A DNA stretch of 64,000 nucleotides from Caenimonas soli (GTDB lineage: Bacteria; Pseudomonadota; Gammaproteobacteria; Burkholderiales; Burkholderiaceae_C). Under the pieces are notes generated by a model. It searched no databases, was not told the origin of the DNA, and saw only the letters and a list, made by a program, of their open reading frames with translations. Location: positions 310,001 to 374,000 of the forward strand of contig NZ_JABJVV010000001.1 of the NCBI RefSeq assembly GCF_013155545.1, given 5' to 3'. A program made the translations under genes and the position numbers. Positions 46,850 to 56,029 of the stretch are shown here, piece after piece (position 1 is the stretch's first letter; every line of letters starts with the position of its first letter).

Positions 46850-49800
46850 ACGAATCTGAAGCCCTGTCGCCGGAGTTGACTGAGCTGGCCGAGCGTTGCG
46901 GCGTGGCCGTGCACTACAGCAGCTTCTGGGGCGAGGACAAATGGGTGTCGGAGGCCTTTCTGCGCAGGGCGATGCTGGCCATCGGCATCGACCCGGAACA
47001 GGCGGGCGCAGCAGAACACGCGCTGTCTTCCCAGCTGCCCAAGGCAAGGGTCGTGCAGCATGGCCAGCCGGCACGCATCGAGTGGCCGGCGGATGGCGCA
47101 GCCCACCCTGCATGGCTGCTCGAACCCGACGAAGTACCCAAGCCCGCGAGCGAGCGGCGCGGCAATGCCATCACCTCGCATGGCAAACACGTGATCGAGT
47201 TGCCCGCCGACCTGCAGCCGGGCTATTGGCGCCTGCAACTGGAGGGCGACGGTTCGGAATACTGCCTGGTGGTGGTGGCGCCGGAGCGCTGCTGGGTCGC
47301 GCCGCCTTTGCGCGAAGGCGAACGGTGGTGGGGCTGCACCATCCAGCTCTATGCCTTGCGATCGTCGCGCAACTGGGGCGTAGGCGACTTCGGCGATTTG
47401 CGCCGGCTGGTCGATACCGCCGCGCGGCAAGGCGCTTCCTTCATCGGCCTCAGCCCGCTGCACGCCCTCTTCCCGCACCGTCCCGAAGTTGCGAGTCCCT
47501 ACAGCCCTTCCAGCCGCAATGCGCTCAACCCCATTTACATCGACGTGCAGTCCCTGCTCGACGCGAGCGACTGCGACGAGGCGCAGGCCCATGCCGGATC
47601 CGCAGCATTCCAGGAACGGCTGAACCGGCTGCGTGACACGGAGCTGGTGGACTACCCCGGCGTTGCCGCTGCCAAGGAAGAAGTGCTGGGCCTGCTCTGG
47701 CGTCACTTCGAGCGCCAGGACCTGGGCCGCAACACTTCGCGCGGCACGCATTTCGAGGCTTACATGGCGCAGCGGCACGATACGCTCGGGCGCCACGCCT
47801 TGTTCGAGGCATTGCAGGCTTACCTGTTCGCCGCAGACCCCACCGTCTGGGGCTGGCCGGCTTGGCCCAAGGCCTACCAGGACGCCGGCGGCGACAGCGT
47901 GCGGGCCTTCGAGCGCGAACATGCCTCGGCGGTTCGCTTCCGCTTCTGGCTGCAATGGCTGGCCGAGCTGCAGCTGGAATCGGTGCAGCGATTCGCCCGC
48001 ACGCGCGGCATGGGCCTGGGCCTGTACTGCGACCTGGCGGTCGGCGCCAACGAGGGTGGCGCGGAAACCTGGATCCAGCCGCATCTGTACGCGCTGGGCA
48101 TGCACGTCGGCGCACCACCCGATCCGCTAAGTGCCCTGGGCCAGGACTGGGGCCTGCCGCCGCTCAACCCGGTGAGCCTGGAAGCCGCGCGCTTCGCTCC
48201 CTTCATAGAGACACTGCGCGCCAACATGCGCCATTGCGGCGCGCTGCGGCTCGACCACGTGATGAGCCTGATGCGCCTGTTCTGGACCAGCGACCAGGGC
48301 GGCACCTACGTGCGCTACCCGCTCGATGCGATGCTCGGCATCCTGGCGCTGGAAAGCCACAGGCATGAGTGCATGGTGATCGGCGAGGACCTGGGCAATG
48401 TGGCGCCGCGAATGCGCGAGGCCATGAGCGAACGCAGCCTGTTGTCGTACCGGCCGCTACTCTTCGAACGCATGCAGGACGGTGCATTTCGCCCGCCGGC
48501 GCAATGGCAGCCCCAAGCGCTGGCGGTGGTCAGCACGCACGACCTGCCGACCTTGCGCGGCTTCTGGCGTGGCGAAGACATCGAGCTCGTGGCCCGGTTG
48601 GGGCTGTACCCCGACGAAGCTGCGCGTGAGCAGCAGGTTCTCGACCGCGCGCAGGACCGGGCCAGGCTGCTGCTGGCGCTCCAGCACGAGTCGCTGCTGC
48701 CGGAAGGGGCGAGCGCGCAACCTACTTCGGTCCCGGACGCAACGCCGGACTTCGTGGACGCCGTCTATGCCTATCTGGCCCGCACGCCCTGTTGGCTGGT
48801 GGGCGTGCAACTCGAAGACGTGACGGGCCAGCTGTTGCAGGTCAATGTGCCGGGCACGACAGAGGACGTTTTCCCCAACTGGCGGCGCAAGCTAGCCGTG
48901 GCGGTGGACGACTTGGCGACGGACTCCCGCTTCAACTCGTTGGCCGCGGTGCTGCGCGCCGAACGCAGCGGCCCGAGCCCGGTGGACGAGACGGCCGGGA
49001 CGCTCGCGCCGCTGTCTTCGGCCGACATTCCCGGCGCCACCTACCGCGTGCAGTTCCACAAGGGCTGCACGTTCGAAGAGGTCACGCGCGCGGTGCCCTA
49101 CCTGTACGCGCTGGGCATCAGCCACCTCTACAGCTCGCCCTATCTGCGTGCCCGTCCGGGCAGTACCCACGGATACGACATCGTGGACCACAACGCACTC
49201 AACCCCGAGGTCGGCGACGGCGAAGCGTACCGCGCTTTGTGCGATGCCTTGCGCCGGCGCGGCATGGGCCAGATCCTGGATGTGGTACCCAACCACATGG
49301 GTGTGCTCGAGGCGGACAACGCCTGGTGGCTGGACGTTCTGGAGAACGGCCCGGCCTCGGCCCATGCCGCCGCGTTCGACATCGAGTGGAAGCCACCTGC
49401 GGTCGAGATGGCGTCGCGGGTCTTGCTGCCTGTGCTGGGCGACCACTATGGCCGCGTGCTCGAAAACGGCGCGATCCAGCTGAACTTCGAGCCTGAGACG
49501 GGCGAGTTCGGCCTTCGCTACTACGCCCACAGGTTCCCGATCGATCCCGGCCACTATCCCGATATCTTCCAGGCCCTCCCCGCCCCGGCCGCCGGCGAGG
49601 ATGGCCACGGCGACAGCCACGCGCTGGTCGCCTCGCTGCTGGACGCCTTCGCCAACCTGCCGGGGCGCGACACCCAGGAAGAAGGCTTGCGCCGCGCCCG
49701 CTCGCGCGACAGCGCGGTGCACAAGCAGACCCTGGCGCGCCTGGCGCGCGAGCATGAATGGCTGGCTCACTGGATAGCCCAATGCCTCAAGCGCCTGAAT

Positions 49801-51936
49801 GGCCAGGTGGGCGACCCCGCCAGCTTCGACGCCCTGGACCGGCTGATCGCGCGGCAGGCCTACCGGCTAGCGAACTGGCGCGTGGCCAGCGACGACGTGA
49901 ACTACCGCCGCTTCTTCGATGTGAATACACTCGCCGCGCTGCGCATGGAACAACCCAGCGTCTTCGAGGCCACGCATCGCCTGGTATTGCGATGGCTGCA
50001 AGGCGGGCAGTTGTCCGGGCTGCGTATCGATCACCCCGACGGCCTGAGCGACCCGAAGCAGTACTTCGAGCGGCTCCAGGCGCACTATGCGCGGCATATC
50101 GAAGTGGCCGGGGATGAACCGCGCGCCTTGTACCTGGTGGTCGAGAAGATCCTGGCCGAGCACGAAGCATTGCCCGATGGCTGGCCCGTGCACGGCGACA
50201 CCGGCTATCGCTTCGGCAGCCTGGTCAACGGGCTGTTCGTCGATGGCGCGCGCGAAGAGGCTGTCGATCGCCTCTACCACGCCTTCACGGGCCAGGCGGA
50301 GAGCTTCGATGAGATTGCCTACCGCTGCAAGAAAACCATCATCTACAGCGCACTGTTCAGCGAACTGCGCTGGCTGGCCGACGCGGTCTACCAGATCACC
50401 CGCCTCAATCGCCGAACCTGCGATTTCACCCGGCCGCGGCTGCGCGTCGCACTGGCCGAGGTGGCCGCAGCCTTCCCGGTGTACCGCACCTACCTTCGCG
50501 TCGGAGAGTCTCCAAGCGCCAGTGACCGGCAACATATCGATTGGGCCGTGGCGGCGGCCAAGCGCCGGCTGGGCGGGGCCGAGGCGGCGGTGCTGGATCA
50601 ATTGCGCGACGTCCTGCTGGGCGAAGGCGAGGCTGCAGGGGCGCCATCTGCGCAGCGCTCGCGCATCATTGCCCGCTGGCAGCAGTTCACCGCGCCGGTC
50701 ATGGCCAAGGGCGTGGAGGACACGGCGTTCTATCGCTATTTGCGCCTGGCATCGCTGAACGAGGTCGGCGGCGACCCCCGGCGCTTCGGCACCTCCCCCG
50801 CCGCCTTCCATGCGGCCAATCAGTCGCGTGCTCGCTTTCGGCCGCATTCGATGCTGGCGACTTCGACCCACGACAGCAAGCGCGCGGAAGACCTGCGCGC
50901 CAGGATCAACGTCCTGGCCGAAGACCCGGTGCTGTGGGACGAAACGCTGCAGCGCTTCAGCGGCCTGGCCGAACGCTACATGAGCCAGACCGACGCCGGG
51001 CCCGCGCCCAGCCGCAACGACATCTGGCTGCTGTTCCAGACATTGGCGGGGATGTGGCCGGCCAAGCCGCCCGATGATGAAGAGCGGGAGAGCCTGCGCC
51101 AGCGGGTTCAGACTTACATGCTCAAGGCAGCCCGCGAAGCCAAGAAGAACACCAACTGGACCTCCCCGGTGCCCGCTTACGAGGATGCGCTCGCCCGCTA
51201 CATCGATGCCTTGCTGAGGCCGGGGCAGCCCAATCCCTTCGTCGATGAACTCGACAGGCTATCGGCCCGCATCGCTCCCTTCGGTTTTCGCAACAGCCTC
51301 AGCCAACTCGCGCTGAAACTCACCGTTCCCGGTGTGCCGGATATCTACCAGGGCTGCGAGCAGTGGAACTTCAGCCTGGTGGACCCGGACAACCGGCGTC
51401 CCGTGGATTTCGAGGAACTGGCTGTCAGGCAGGAGGGAATTGCGGCGCTGTATGCCGGCGGCGCCCCGTCGCAGGCGCAATGGAAGAACCTGCATCGCGA
51501 CATGCCGGATGGTCGGCTCAAGCACCTTGTCACCTGGCGATTACTGCAGCTGCGGCGCACCTGGCCCGAGCTGTTCCGGGAAGGCGCCTACCTGCCCTTG
51601 CCGATCGCCGGACCAGCGGCCGACCACGCCGTTGCCTACGCACGCCATCGCGGCGGCCAGGCCATCCTCGTCATCGCCGCGCGCCTGACCTACACCCTGT
51701 GCGGCGGCGACGACAGCCGCTGGGCAGCGGGCCTGTGGCAGGGCACCAGCGTGAGCCTCGAGAGCGACCAGGCAGTGATGAACGACACTCGCCGCTGGCG
51801 CAACTGGTTGACCGGGCGGGAAGTGGAAGCGACGGGCGAAGATGCCGCTGCACTGGACTTGACGCAAGCTTTCGCCGGCACGTTCGCTCTCCCGTTTGCC
51901 GTGCTGGTGCCCGCGGATGGAGGCTCCCCGCCATGA
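46846..51936 (+). CDS. malQ-treY: fused 4-alpha-glucanotransferase / malto-oligosyltrehalose synthase
   Basis: One continuous 1696-residue protein. Residues about 1-705 are a complete MalQ (GH77), which rearranges maltooligosaccharides; catalytic Asp470 (LRLDHVM), Glu514 (VIGEDLGNV) and Asp566 (STHDLPTLRGFW) are present. After a short Ser/Pro/Thr linker, residues about 727-1696 are a complete TreY (GH13), which turns the reducing end into a trehalose unit; Asp1062 (LRIDHPDG), Glu1100 (VEKIL) and Asp1343 (STHDSKRAED) are present. In many proteobacteria these are separate genes. No stop codon or frame change occurs across the junction. Overlaps treZ and glgA by 4 bases each. Confidence 0.95.
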   Translation: MNESEALSPELTELAERCGVAVHYSSFWGEDKWVSEAFLRRAMLAIGIDPEQAGAAEHALSSQLPKARVVQHGQPARIEWPADGAAHPAWLLEPDEVPKPASERRGNAITSHGKHVIELPADLQPGYWRLQLEGDGSEYCLVVVAPERCWVAPPLREGERWWGCTIQLYALRSSRNWGVGDFGDLRRLVDTAARQGASFIGLSPLHALFPHRPEVASPYSPSSRNALNPIYIDVQSLLDASDCDEAQAHAGSAAFQERLNRLRDTELVDYPGVAAAKEEVLGLLWRHFERQDLGRNTSRGTHFEAYMAQRHDTLGRHALFEALQAYLFAADPTVWGWPAWPKAYQDAGGDSVRAFEREHASAVRFRFWLQWLAELQLESVQRFARTRGMGLGLYCDLAVGANEGGAETWIQPHLYALGMHVGAPPDPLSALGQDWGLPPLNPVSLEAARFAPFIETLRANMRHCGALRLDHVMSLMRLFWTSDQGGTYVRYPLDAMLGILALESHRHECMVIGEDLGNVAPRMREAMSERSLLSYRPLLFERMQDGAFRPPAQWQPQALAVVSTHDLPTLRGFWRGEDIELVARLGLYPDEAAREQQVLDRAQDRARLLLALQHESLLPEGASAQPTSVPDATPDFVDAVYAYLARTPCWLVGVQLEDVTGQLLQVNVPGTTEDVFPNWRRKLAVAVDDLATDSRFNSLAAVLRAERSGPSPVDETAGTLAPLSSADIPGATYRVQFHKGCTFEEVTRAVPYLYALGISHLYSSPYLRARPGSTHGYDIVDHNALNPEVGDGEAYRALCDALRRRGMGQILDVVPNHMGVLEADNAWWLDVLENGPASAHAAAFDIEWKPPAVEMASRVLLPVLGDHYGRVLENGAIQLNFEPETGEFGLRYYAHRFPIDPGHYPDIFQALPAPAAGEDGHGDSHALVASLLDAFANLPGRDTQEEGLRRARSRDSAVHKQTLARLAREHEWLAHWIAQCLKRLNGQVGDPASFDALDRLIARQAYRLANWRVASDDVNYRRFFDVNTLAALRMEQPSVFEATHRLVLRWLQGGQLSGLRIDHPDGLSDPKQYFERLQAHYARHIEVAGDEPRALYLVVEKILAEHEALPDGWPVHGDTGYRFGSLVNGLFVDGAREEAVDRLYHAFTGQAESFDEIAYRCKKTIIYSALFSELRWLADAVYQITRLNRRTCDFTRPRLRVALAEVAAAFPVYRTYLRVGESPSASDRQHIDWAVAAAKRRLGGAEAAVLDQLRDVLLGEGEAAGAPSAQRSRIIARWQQFTAPVMAKGVEDTAFYRYLRLASLNEVGGDPRRFGTSPAAFHAANQSRARFRPHSMLATSTHDSKRAEDLRARINVLAEDPVLWDETLQRFSGLAERYMSQTDAGPAPSRNDIWLLFQTLAGMWPAKPPDDEERESLRQRVQTYMLKAAREAKKNTNWTSPVPAYEDALARYIDALLRPGQPNPFVDELDRLSARIAPFGFRNSLSQLALKLTVPGVPDIYQGCEQWNFSLVDPDNRRPVDFEELAVRQEGIAALYAGGAPSQAQWKNLHRDMPDGRLKHLVTWRLLQLRRTWPELFREGAYLPLPIAGPAADHAVAYARHRGGQAILVIAARLTYTLCGGDDSRWAAGLWQGTSVSLESDQAVMNDTRRWRNWLTGREVEATGEDAAALDLTQAFAGTFALPFAVLVPADGGSPP

Positions 51937-53396
51937 AGATCCTCTTCGTCACACCCGAATGCGCGCCCTATATCAAGACGGGCGGGCTGGGCGACGTCAG
52001 CGGGGCGTTGCCCGCAACCCTGGCAGCACTGGGCCACGAGGTGCGGCTGCTGATGCCCGCCTACAGCGGAATGAAAGTCAGCGGCGAAGTGGGCGATACG
52101 GTGGAGATACCCGCCCAAGGTCCATGGCCGGCTGCGCAGCTGCTGCCGGTGAAGGCCGAAAACGGCGTGACCTTGCTCCTGCTCGCCTGCCCCAGCCTCT
52201 ACCAGCGCGCCGGCGGCCCCTATGTGGACGCGACCGGCCAGGACCACAATGACAACGCCCTGCGCTTCGGCTTCCTCAGCCGCGTTGCCGCGGCCCTGGG
52301 TACGGCGGCCAGCCCCTGCGGCGACTGGAAAGCGGACGTGGTGCATGCCAACGACTGGCCATGCGGCCTGGTTCCGCTCTACCTGGCGCAGGCGCGGGCT
52401 CTCGCCCCGCATGAGCCCGCCGCTGCCAGCGTCATGACGATCCACAACCTCGCCTTCCAGGGCGTCTTTCCGATGGCTTTGGCCGATACGCTGGGCATAC
52501 CCGTCCATTGGCGCGGCATCGACGGCGTGGAGTTCTGGGGCCAGCTGTCCATGCTCAAGGGCGGCCTGCAGTTCGCCGACGCGATCACCACCGTGAGCCC
52601 GACCTATGCGCGCGAAATCCAGACCGATGAATTCGGTGTCGGGCTGCAAGGCGTGTTGCAGGCCCGTGCTGACCGCTTGACGGGCATCCTCAACGGCATC
52701 GACACACGGTTGTGGGATCCGGCCAAGGACCCTCTCATTCCCCACCGCTACAGCGCAGCCGATCTCGCAGGCAAAGCATTGAACAAGGCGGCGCTGCAGA
52801 AGCGCTGCGGCCTGTCCGTGGACCGGGATGCCATGCTCTTCGGGATCGTCAGCCGCCTGACTTCGCAGAAAGGGATTGACCTGGTGCTGGGCGTGCTCGA
52901 TTCGATGCTCGCTGCCGGCGGCCAACTGGTGGTGCTAGGCCAGGGGGAACCCGCGCTGCAGGACGCACTGCTCACGGCGGCGCACGCCCACCCGGCTTCC
53001 GTGTCGGTCGCTTCGAGTTTCGATGAAGGGCTGGCCCACCAGATCGAGGCCGGGGCTGACTGCTTCCTGATGCCATCCCGCTTCGAGCCTTGCGGCCTGA
53101 ACCAGATGTACAGCCAGGCCTACGGCACGCCACCCATCGTCAGCGCGACGGGCGGACTGGTGGACTCCGTCATCGACGCCACCCAGAACCCGCTTACCGG
53201 CACCGGCTTCGAGATGCGTTCGCCGGATCTTGCAGGGCTGGAAGAAGCCTTGGACCGCGCCATGAGTACTTGGCGCAATGCGCCAGCGTGGGCGCAGATC
53301 CAGCGAAACGGCATGGGGCAATCGTTCGGGTGGACCGAAAGCGCGGCGCGCTACCTCGAGGTCTACCAGCGCGCCATCGATTCCTCGCGGGCCTAG
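51933..53396 (+). CDS. glgA: glycogen synthase (ADP-glucose)
   Basis: Transfers glucose from ADP-glucose to the growing alpha-1,4 chain. A GT5 enzyme of 487 residues. The N-terminal ADP-glucose loop KTGGLGDVSGALP (residues 15-27) and the C-terminal SRFEPCGLNQMYSQAYGTPPIV, with Glu385, are both visible. HANDWPCGLVPLY and TVSPTYAREI are further family blocks. The ATG at 51933 overlaps the MalQ-TreY stop by 4 bases, with GGAGG shortly upstream. Last gene of the operon; it converges on a LysR gene, overlapping it by 4 bases. Confidence 0.95.
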   Translation: MKILFVTPECAPYIKTGGLGDVSGALPATLAALGHEVRLLMPAYSGMKVSGEVGDTVEIPAQGPWPAAQLLPVKAENGVTLLLLACPSLYQRAGGPYVDATGQDHNDNALRFGFLSRVAAALGTAASPCGDWKADVVHANDWPCGLVPLYLAQARALAPHEPAAASVMTIHNLAFQGVFPMALADTLGIPVHWRGIDGVEFWGQLSMLKGGLQFADAITTVSPTYAREIQTDEFGVGLQGVLQARADRLTGILNGIDTRLWDPAKDPLIPHRYSAADLAGKALNKAALQKRCGLSVDRDAMLFGIVSRLTSQKGIDLVLGVLDSMLAAGGQLVVLGQGEPALQDALLTAAHAHPASVSVASSFDEGLAHQIEAGADCFLMPSRFEPCGLNQMYSQAYGTPPIVSATGGLVDSVIDATQNPLTGTGFEMRSPDLAGLEEALDRAMSTWRNAPAWAQIQRNGMGQSFGWTESAARYLEVYQRAIDSSRA

Positions 53397-54307
53397 TCGG
53401 GACAGCTGAGGCCTTCACCGGTGACGTGTTCACCCAGAAAGTCCAGGAAGCGCCGCACGGCTGGCACCAGGCCGCGCCGCGACGGAAAGACGGCATGGAT
53501 CACGCCCGTCTGCGGCGCCCACCCCGGCAGCACCTCCTCCAGCAGCCCCTTGCGAATGTCGCGGCGGCACATGTAATCGGGCAGCACCATCATTCCCACG
53601 CCCTTCAGTACTGCATACCGGAGCGTCAGCAAGTCGTCGGCCGTGTAGCAGGGCCGATGCTGGAAATCGTAGTGGCGCCCGCCCGGCCCGAGCAGCCGCC
53701 AGGTCGCACGGCCGTCCGCCGCTGACATCGCCACAGTTGCAAGCTGCTGAAGATCCTCGACCGAATGAGGCCGCCCCTGCCGCTCCAGCTGCCCGGGGCT
53801 GGCGACCAGCAGCCCCTGCGTGTTGCCCAGGTTCTTCACGATCAGGCTGCCGCTGTCGTCCAGCGTGGGGCGTACCCGCAAAGCGACATCGATGCCATCC
53901 TGCACCAGGTCCACCACGCGGTTGCTCACCTGCATGTCAACGCGCACCTGGGGATGGCGCTCCAGGAACAAGGGCAGTAGCGGGCCCACGGTGGAGTGAG
54001 CCAGAGTCACGGGACAGGTCACTCGAATGGTGCCGCGCGGTTCGGTCAGCACCACGGCCACGGCCTCTTCCGCCGCCTCGGCGTCTTCGCGCATCGCGAC
54101 ACAATGGCGGTGGTACAGCTCGCCCGCCTCTGTGAGCGAGAGCTTGCGCGTCGTGCGCTGCAAGAGCCGTACGCCCAGTCTCGCTTCCAGCTCGGCAATG
54201 CGGCGCGACAGCTTCGACTTGGGCAGTCCGAGCGACCGCCCCGCCGCCGCAAAGCCGCCCCTGTCCACCACTTCGGCGAAGTACAGCATATCGTTGAGGT
54301 CTTGCAT
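53393..54307 (-). CDS. LysR family transcriptional regulator
   Basis: A 304-residue LTTR. The N-terminal winged helix covers about residues 1-62 (MLYFAEVVDRGGFAAAGRSLGLPKSKLSRRIAELEARLGVRLLQRTTR). The remainder is the periplasmic-binding-like effector domain, with GTIRVTCPVTLAHSTVGPLLPLFLERHPQVRVDM. This is the CrgA/AaeR-type branch with a DxNDMLYF start. It is divergent from azoR across a 130-bp gap that contains a large dyad, so azoR is the likely target. Confidence 0.93.
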   Translation of the reverse strand: MQDLNDMLYFAEVVDRGGFAAAGRSLGLPKSKLSRRIAELEARLGVRLLQRTTRKLSLTEAGELYHRHCVAMREDAEAAEEAVAVVLTEPRGTIRVTCPVTLAHSTVGPLLPLFLERHPQVRVDMQVSNRVVDLVQDGIDVALRVRPTLDDSGSLIVKNLGNTQGLLVASPGQLERQGRPHSVEDLQQLATVAMSAADGRATWRLLGPGGRHYDFQHRPCYTADDLLTLRYAVLKGVGMMVLPDYMCRRDIRKGLLEEVLPGWAPQTGVIHAVFPSRRGLVPAVRRFLDFLGEHVTGEGLSCPD

Positions 54308-54318
54308 GGTTTTCTCGG

Positions 54319-54342
54319 GATTGTCCTGTTGTCAGGACAATC
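54319..54342. promoter_or_regulatory. large perfect dyad between lysR-type gene and azoR
   Basis: Arms GATTGTCCTG (54319-54328) and CAGGACAATC (54333-54342) are perfectly complementary around TTGT. The site begins 12 bases upstream of the regulator's start and lies about 96 bases before azoR. It is the best operator candidate for the LysR protein; a role as an RNA hairpin in the regulator leader is also possible. Confidence 0.65.
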
Positions 54343-54437
54343 TATCGCGAAACTGCCGTCTTATCAATCGATCGACCTGTCTCCACAATTAGTCCAAGGC
54401 CAAACACCGGCCGAACGCTCAACAGGAGAACAGGTCC

Positions 54438-55088
54438 ATGAAACTGCTTCACATCGATTCCAGCCCGCTTGCCGGCAATTCCGTTTCGCGCCAGCTCACC
54501 GAGCGGCTCGTTGCCCAGTGGCGTGCCACCCACCCCGGCACTGTGGTCGAGTACCTCGACCTAGCAGTCGATGCCCCCAATCACCTGAACGGCGATTCGC
54601 TGGGCTTTCGCGCCGGCCCCAATGCCGGCGGCTTGAGCGACGTGCAGCGTCGCGAGAACGAGATCTCGGAGCGGCTGGTCAGCCAGTTCCTGGCTGCCGA
54701 CGTGATCGTGGTGGGCGCGCCCATGTACAACTTCTCGGTCCCGACCCAACTCAAGGCCTGGATCGATCGCATTGCGCAAGCCGGACGCACCTTCACCTAT
54801 ACCGAAAAGGGCCCGCAAGGCCTGGCCGGCGGCAAGACCGTGATCATCGCGTCCAGCCGCGGCGGTGTGTATTCCAGCAACCCGGCAATGGCGGGACTGG
54901 ACTACCAGGAGAGCTACCTCAAGACGGTGTTCGGCTTCGTGGGCATCACCGATATCCAGATCGTGCGCGCCGAAGGTGTGGCGATGGGCGAAGCCGCCAA
55001 GACGCAAGCCTTGGGCGCCGCCGATGTGGCAATCAAGACGCTGGTCGCCGAGGCGGCGAATCAGCCGAAGGCCGCGCTCGTCGCCTGA
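54438..55088 (+). CDS. azoR: FMN-dependent NADH-azoreductase
   Basis: Reduces azo compounds and quinones by two-electron transfer with FMN and NAD(P)H, cytoplasmic, and often part of thiol or electrophile stress defence. The 216-residue flavodoxin-fold protein shows [60 protein letters not shown] and IASSRGGVY, all AzoR-type blocks. A CAGGAGAACAGG ribosome site precedes the ATG. Divergent from a LysR gene; tail-to-tail overlap of 28 bases with the GNAT gene. Confidence 0.94.
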   Translation: MKLLHIDSSPLAGNSVSRQLTERLVAQWRATHPGTVVEYLDLAVDAPNHLNGDSLGFRAGPNAGGLSDVQRRENEISERLVSQFLAADVIVVGAPMYNFSVPTQLKAWIDRIAQAGRTFTYTEKGPQGLAGGKTVIIASSRGGVYSSNPAMAGLDYQESYLKTVFGFVGITDIQIVRAEGVAMGEAAKTQALGAADVAIKTLVAEAANQPKAALVA

Positions 55089-55696
55089 TCGCCTGAGTCC
55101 ACCTCGATACGTTTGGACTGCAAACGTATCTTGAGGCTGGTCATGTGCGGTATTGCACTGGACCTGGCTGTTGCTAGGTCCAGTTCCATGCATTGCGCCA
55201 AGGTGCGGCAGCCCGGACCATCGTGAAAGATCAAGGGCCGGCCGCACTCGCGGAATCCCAATAAGTGCAGAAAACCGCGGACATGCAGGAATGGCTCGAC
55301 CGCCGCGATGGCGACCGTCGCCGTCTTGCCGGCGTGCAGAACCGTGGCACACATGAGTAGTTGATAAATCCCCAGCCCGCGCCAGCGGCGCGCGACCACG
55401 CCGCGCGTGAACTCGATGACGCCGGGACCCTGGGGCAGCGCGGACTGGCCGGGATCCGGCAACCAGCCGCGCAACGCGCCCGGTGGTTGCGTCATGCGCA
55501 CAGTGCCTACCAGCTCATCGCCGACACGGGCGAGCATGTAGCTGCTGCATTCGTCGAATGCATCGCGCACACGGGTAGTGCCGGCGGCCAGTTCGAAGTC
55601 GGACCGGCGCAGTGCCTCGATCTCCGGGTCGAACCGGTCCTGGGTGTACAAATGAAGCGTGCGGGCACGCTCCGCCTGCGGACGCTGTATGTCCAT
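55061..55696 (-). CDS. GNAT-fold acyltransferase, possibly N-acyl amino acid synthase-like
   Basis: A 211-residue GNAT-type protein. The core [14 protein letters not shown] strand is present as [19 protein letters not shown], followed by [32 protein letters not shown], where RRWRGLGI is the acetyl-CoA loop. The Glu-Phe-Thr-Arg element before the loop and the early segment [14 protein letters not shown] resemble acyl-homoserine-lactone synthases and FeeM-type N-acyl amino acid synthases more than ordinary N-acetyltransferases. That is a weak resemblance judged by eye. The ATG at 55696 has AGGGAG upstream. No LuxR gene is nearby. Confidence 0.7.
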   Translation of the reverse strand: MDIQRPQAERARTLHLYTQDRFDPEIEALRRSDFELAAGTTRVRDAFDECSSYMLARVGDELVGTVRMTQPPGALRGWLPDPGQSALPQGPGVIEFTRGVVARRWRGLGIYQLLMCATVLHAGKTATVAIAAVEPFLHVRGFLHLLGFRECGRPLIFHDGPGCRTLAQCMELDLATARSSAIPHMTSLKIRLQSKRIEVDSGDQATSAAFG

Positions 55697-55789
55697 GCTT
55701 TCACTCCCTGAAAACTCGTTTTTAGTGCAGGGAAGATAGCCGGGTTTCAGGCGGCGGGCAAGTACCTCGGGCACCCGCCGACACCATGC

Positions 55790-56005
55790 TCAGAGCTTGG
55801 CGATCGAGACTTCGGTGGATTTCACCAAAGCCACGACGTCTGAGCCTACCCTCAGCGCCAGGTCGTCGACCGAGCGGGTCGTGATGACCGAGGTGACGAC
55901 CCCCCAGGGCGTTTCGACATCGACTTCGGAAACGACGTCTCCGCGGATGATCTCCTTGACCTTGCCTTTGAACTGGTTGCGGACGTTGATGGCTTGAATG
56001 GACAT
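55790..56005 (-). CDS. TOBE-domain molybdopterin/molybdate-binding protein (Mop)
   Basis: A 71-residue single TOBE (Mop) domain. It reads SIQAINVRNQFKGKVKEIIRGDVVSEVDVETPWGVVTSVITTRSVDDLALRVGSDVVALVKSTEVSIAKL when spelled by parts: the start NQFKGKV, the middle GVVTSVITT and the end VVALVKSTEVSI are family signatures. Mop proteins bind molybdate or related oxyanions in the cytoplasm. It lies 24 bp after ssuB on the same strand, at the end of the sulfonate operon; tungstate or sulfate-type oxyanion binding is possible but unproven. Confidence 0.9.
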   Translation of the reverse strand: MSIQAINVRNQFKGKVKEIIRGDVVSEVDVETPWGVVTSVITTRSVDDLALRVGSDVVALVKSTEVSIAKL

Positions 56006-56029
56006 GTTTTCTCCTTGTTGAAAATGGGT

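Noticed and set aside
44966..47113. A 715-codon open frame on the minus strand opposite treZ and its neighbours
   Set aside because: Low-complexity Arg/Ala/Gly composition and perfect antiparallel position to treZ with its catalytic residues. Not a gene.
51363..51932. N-terminal extension of glgA by about 190 residues
   Set aside because: It overlaps the TreY part of the fusion gene out of frame. GlgA relatives start at MKILFVTPECAPY.
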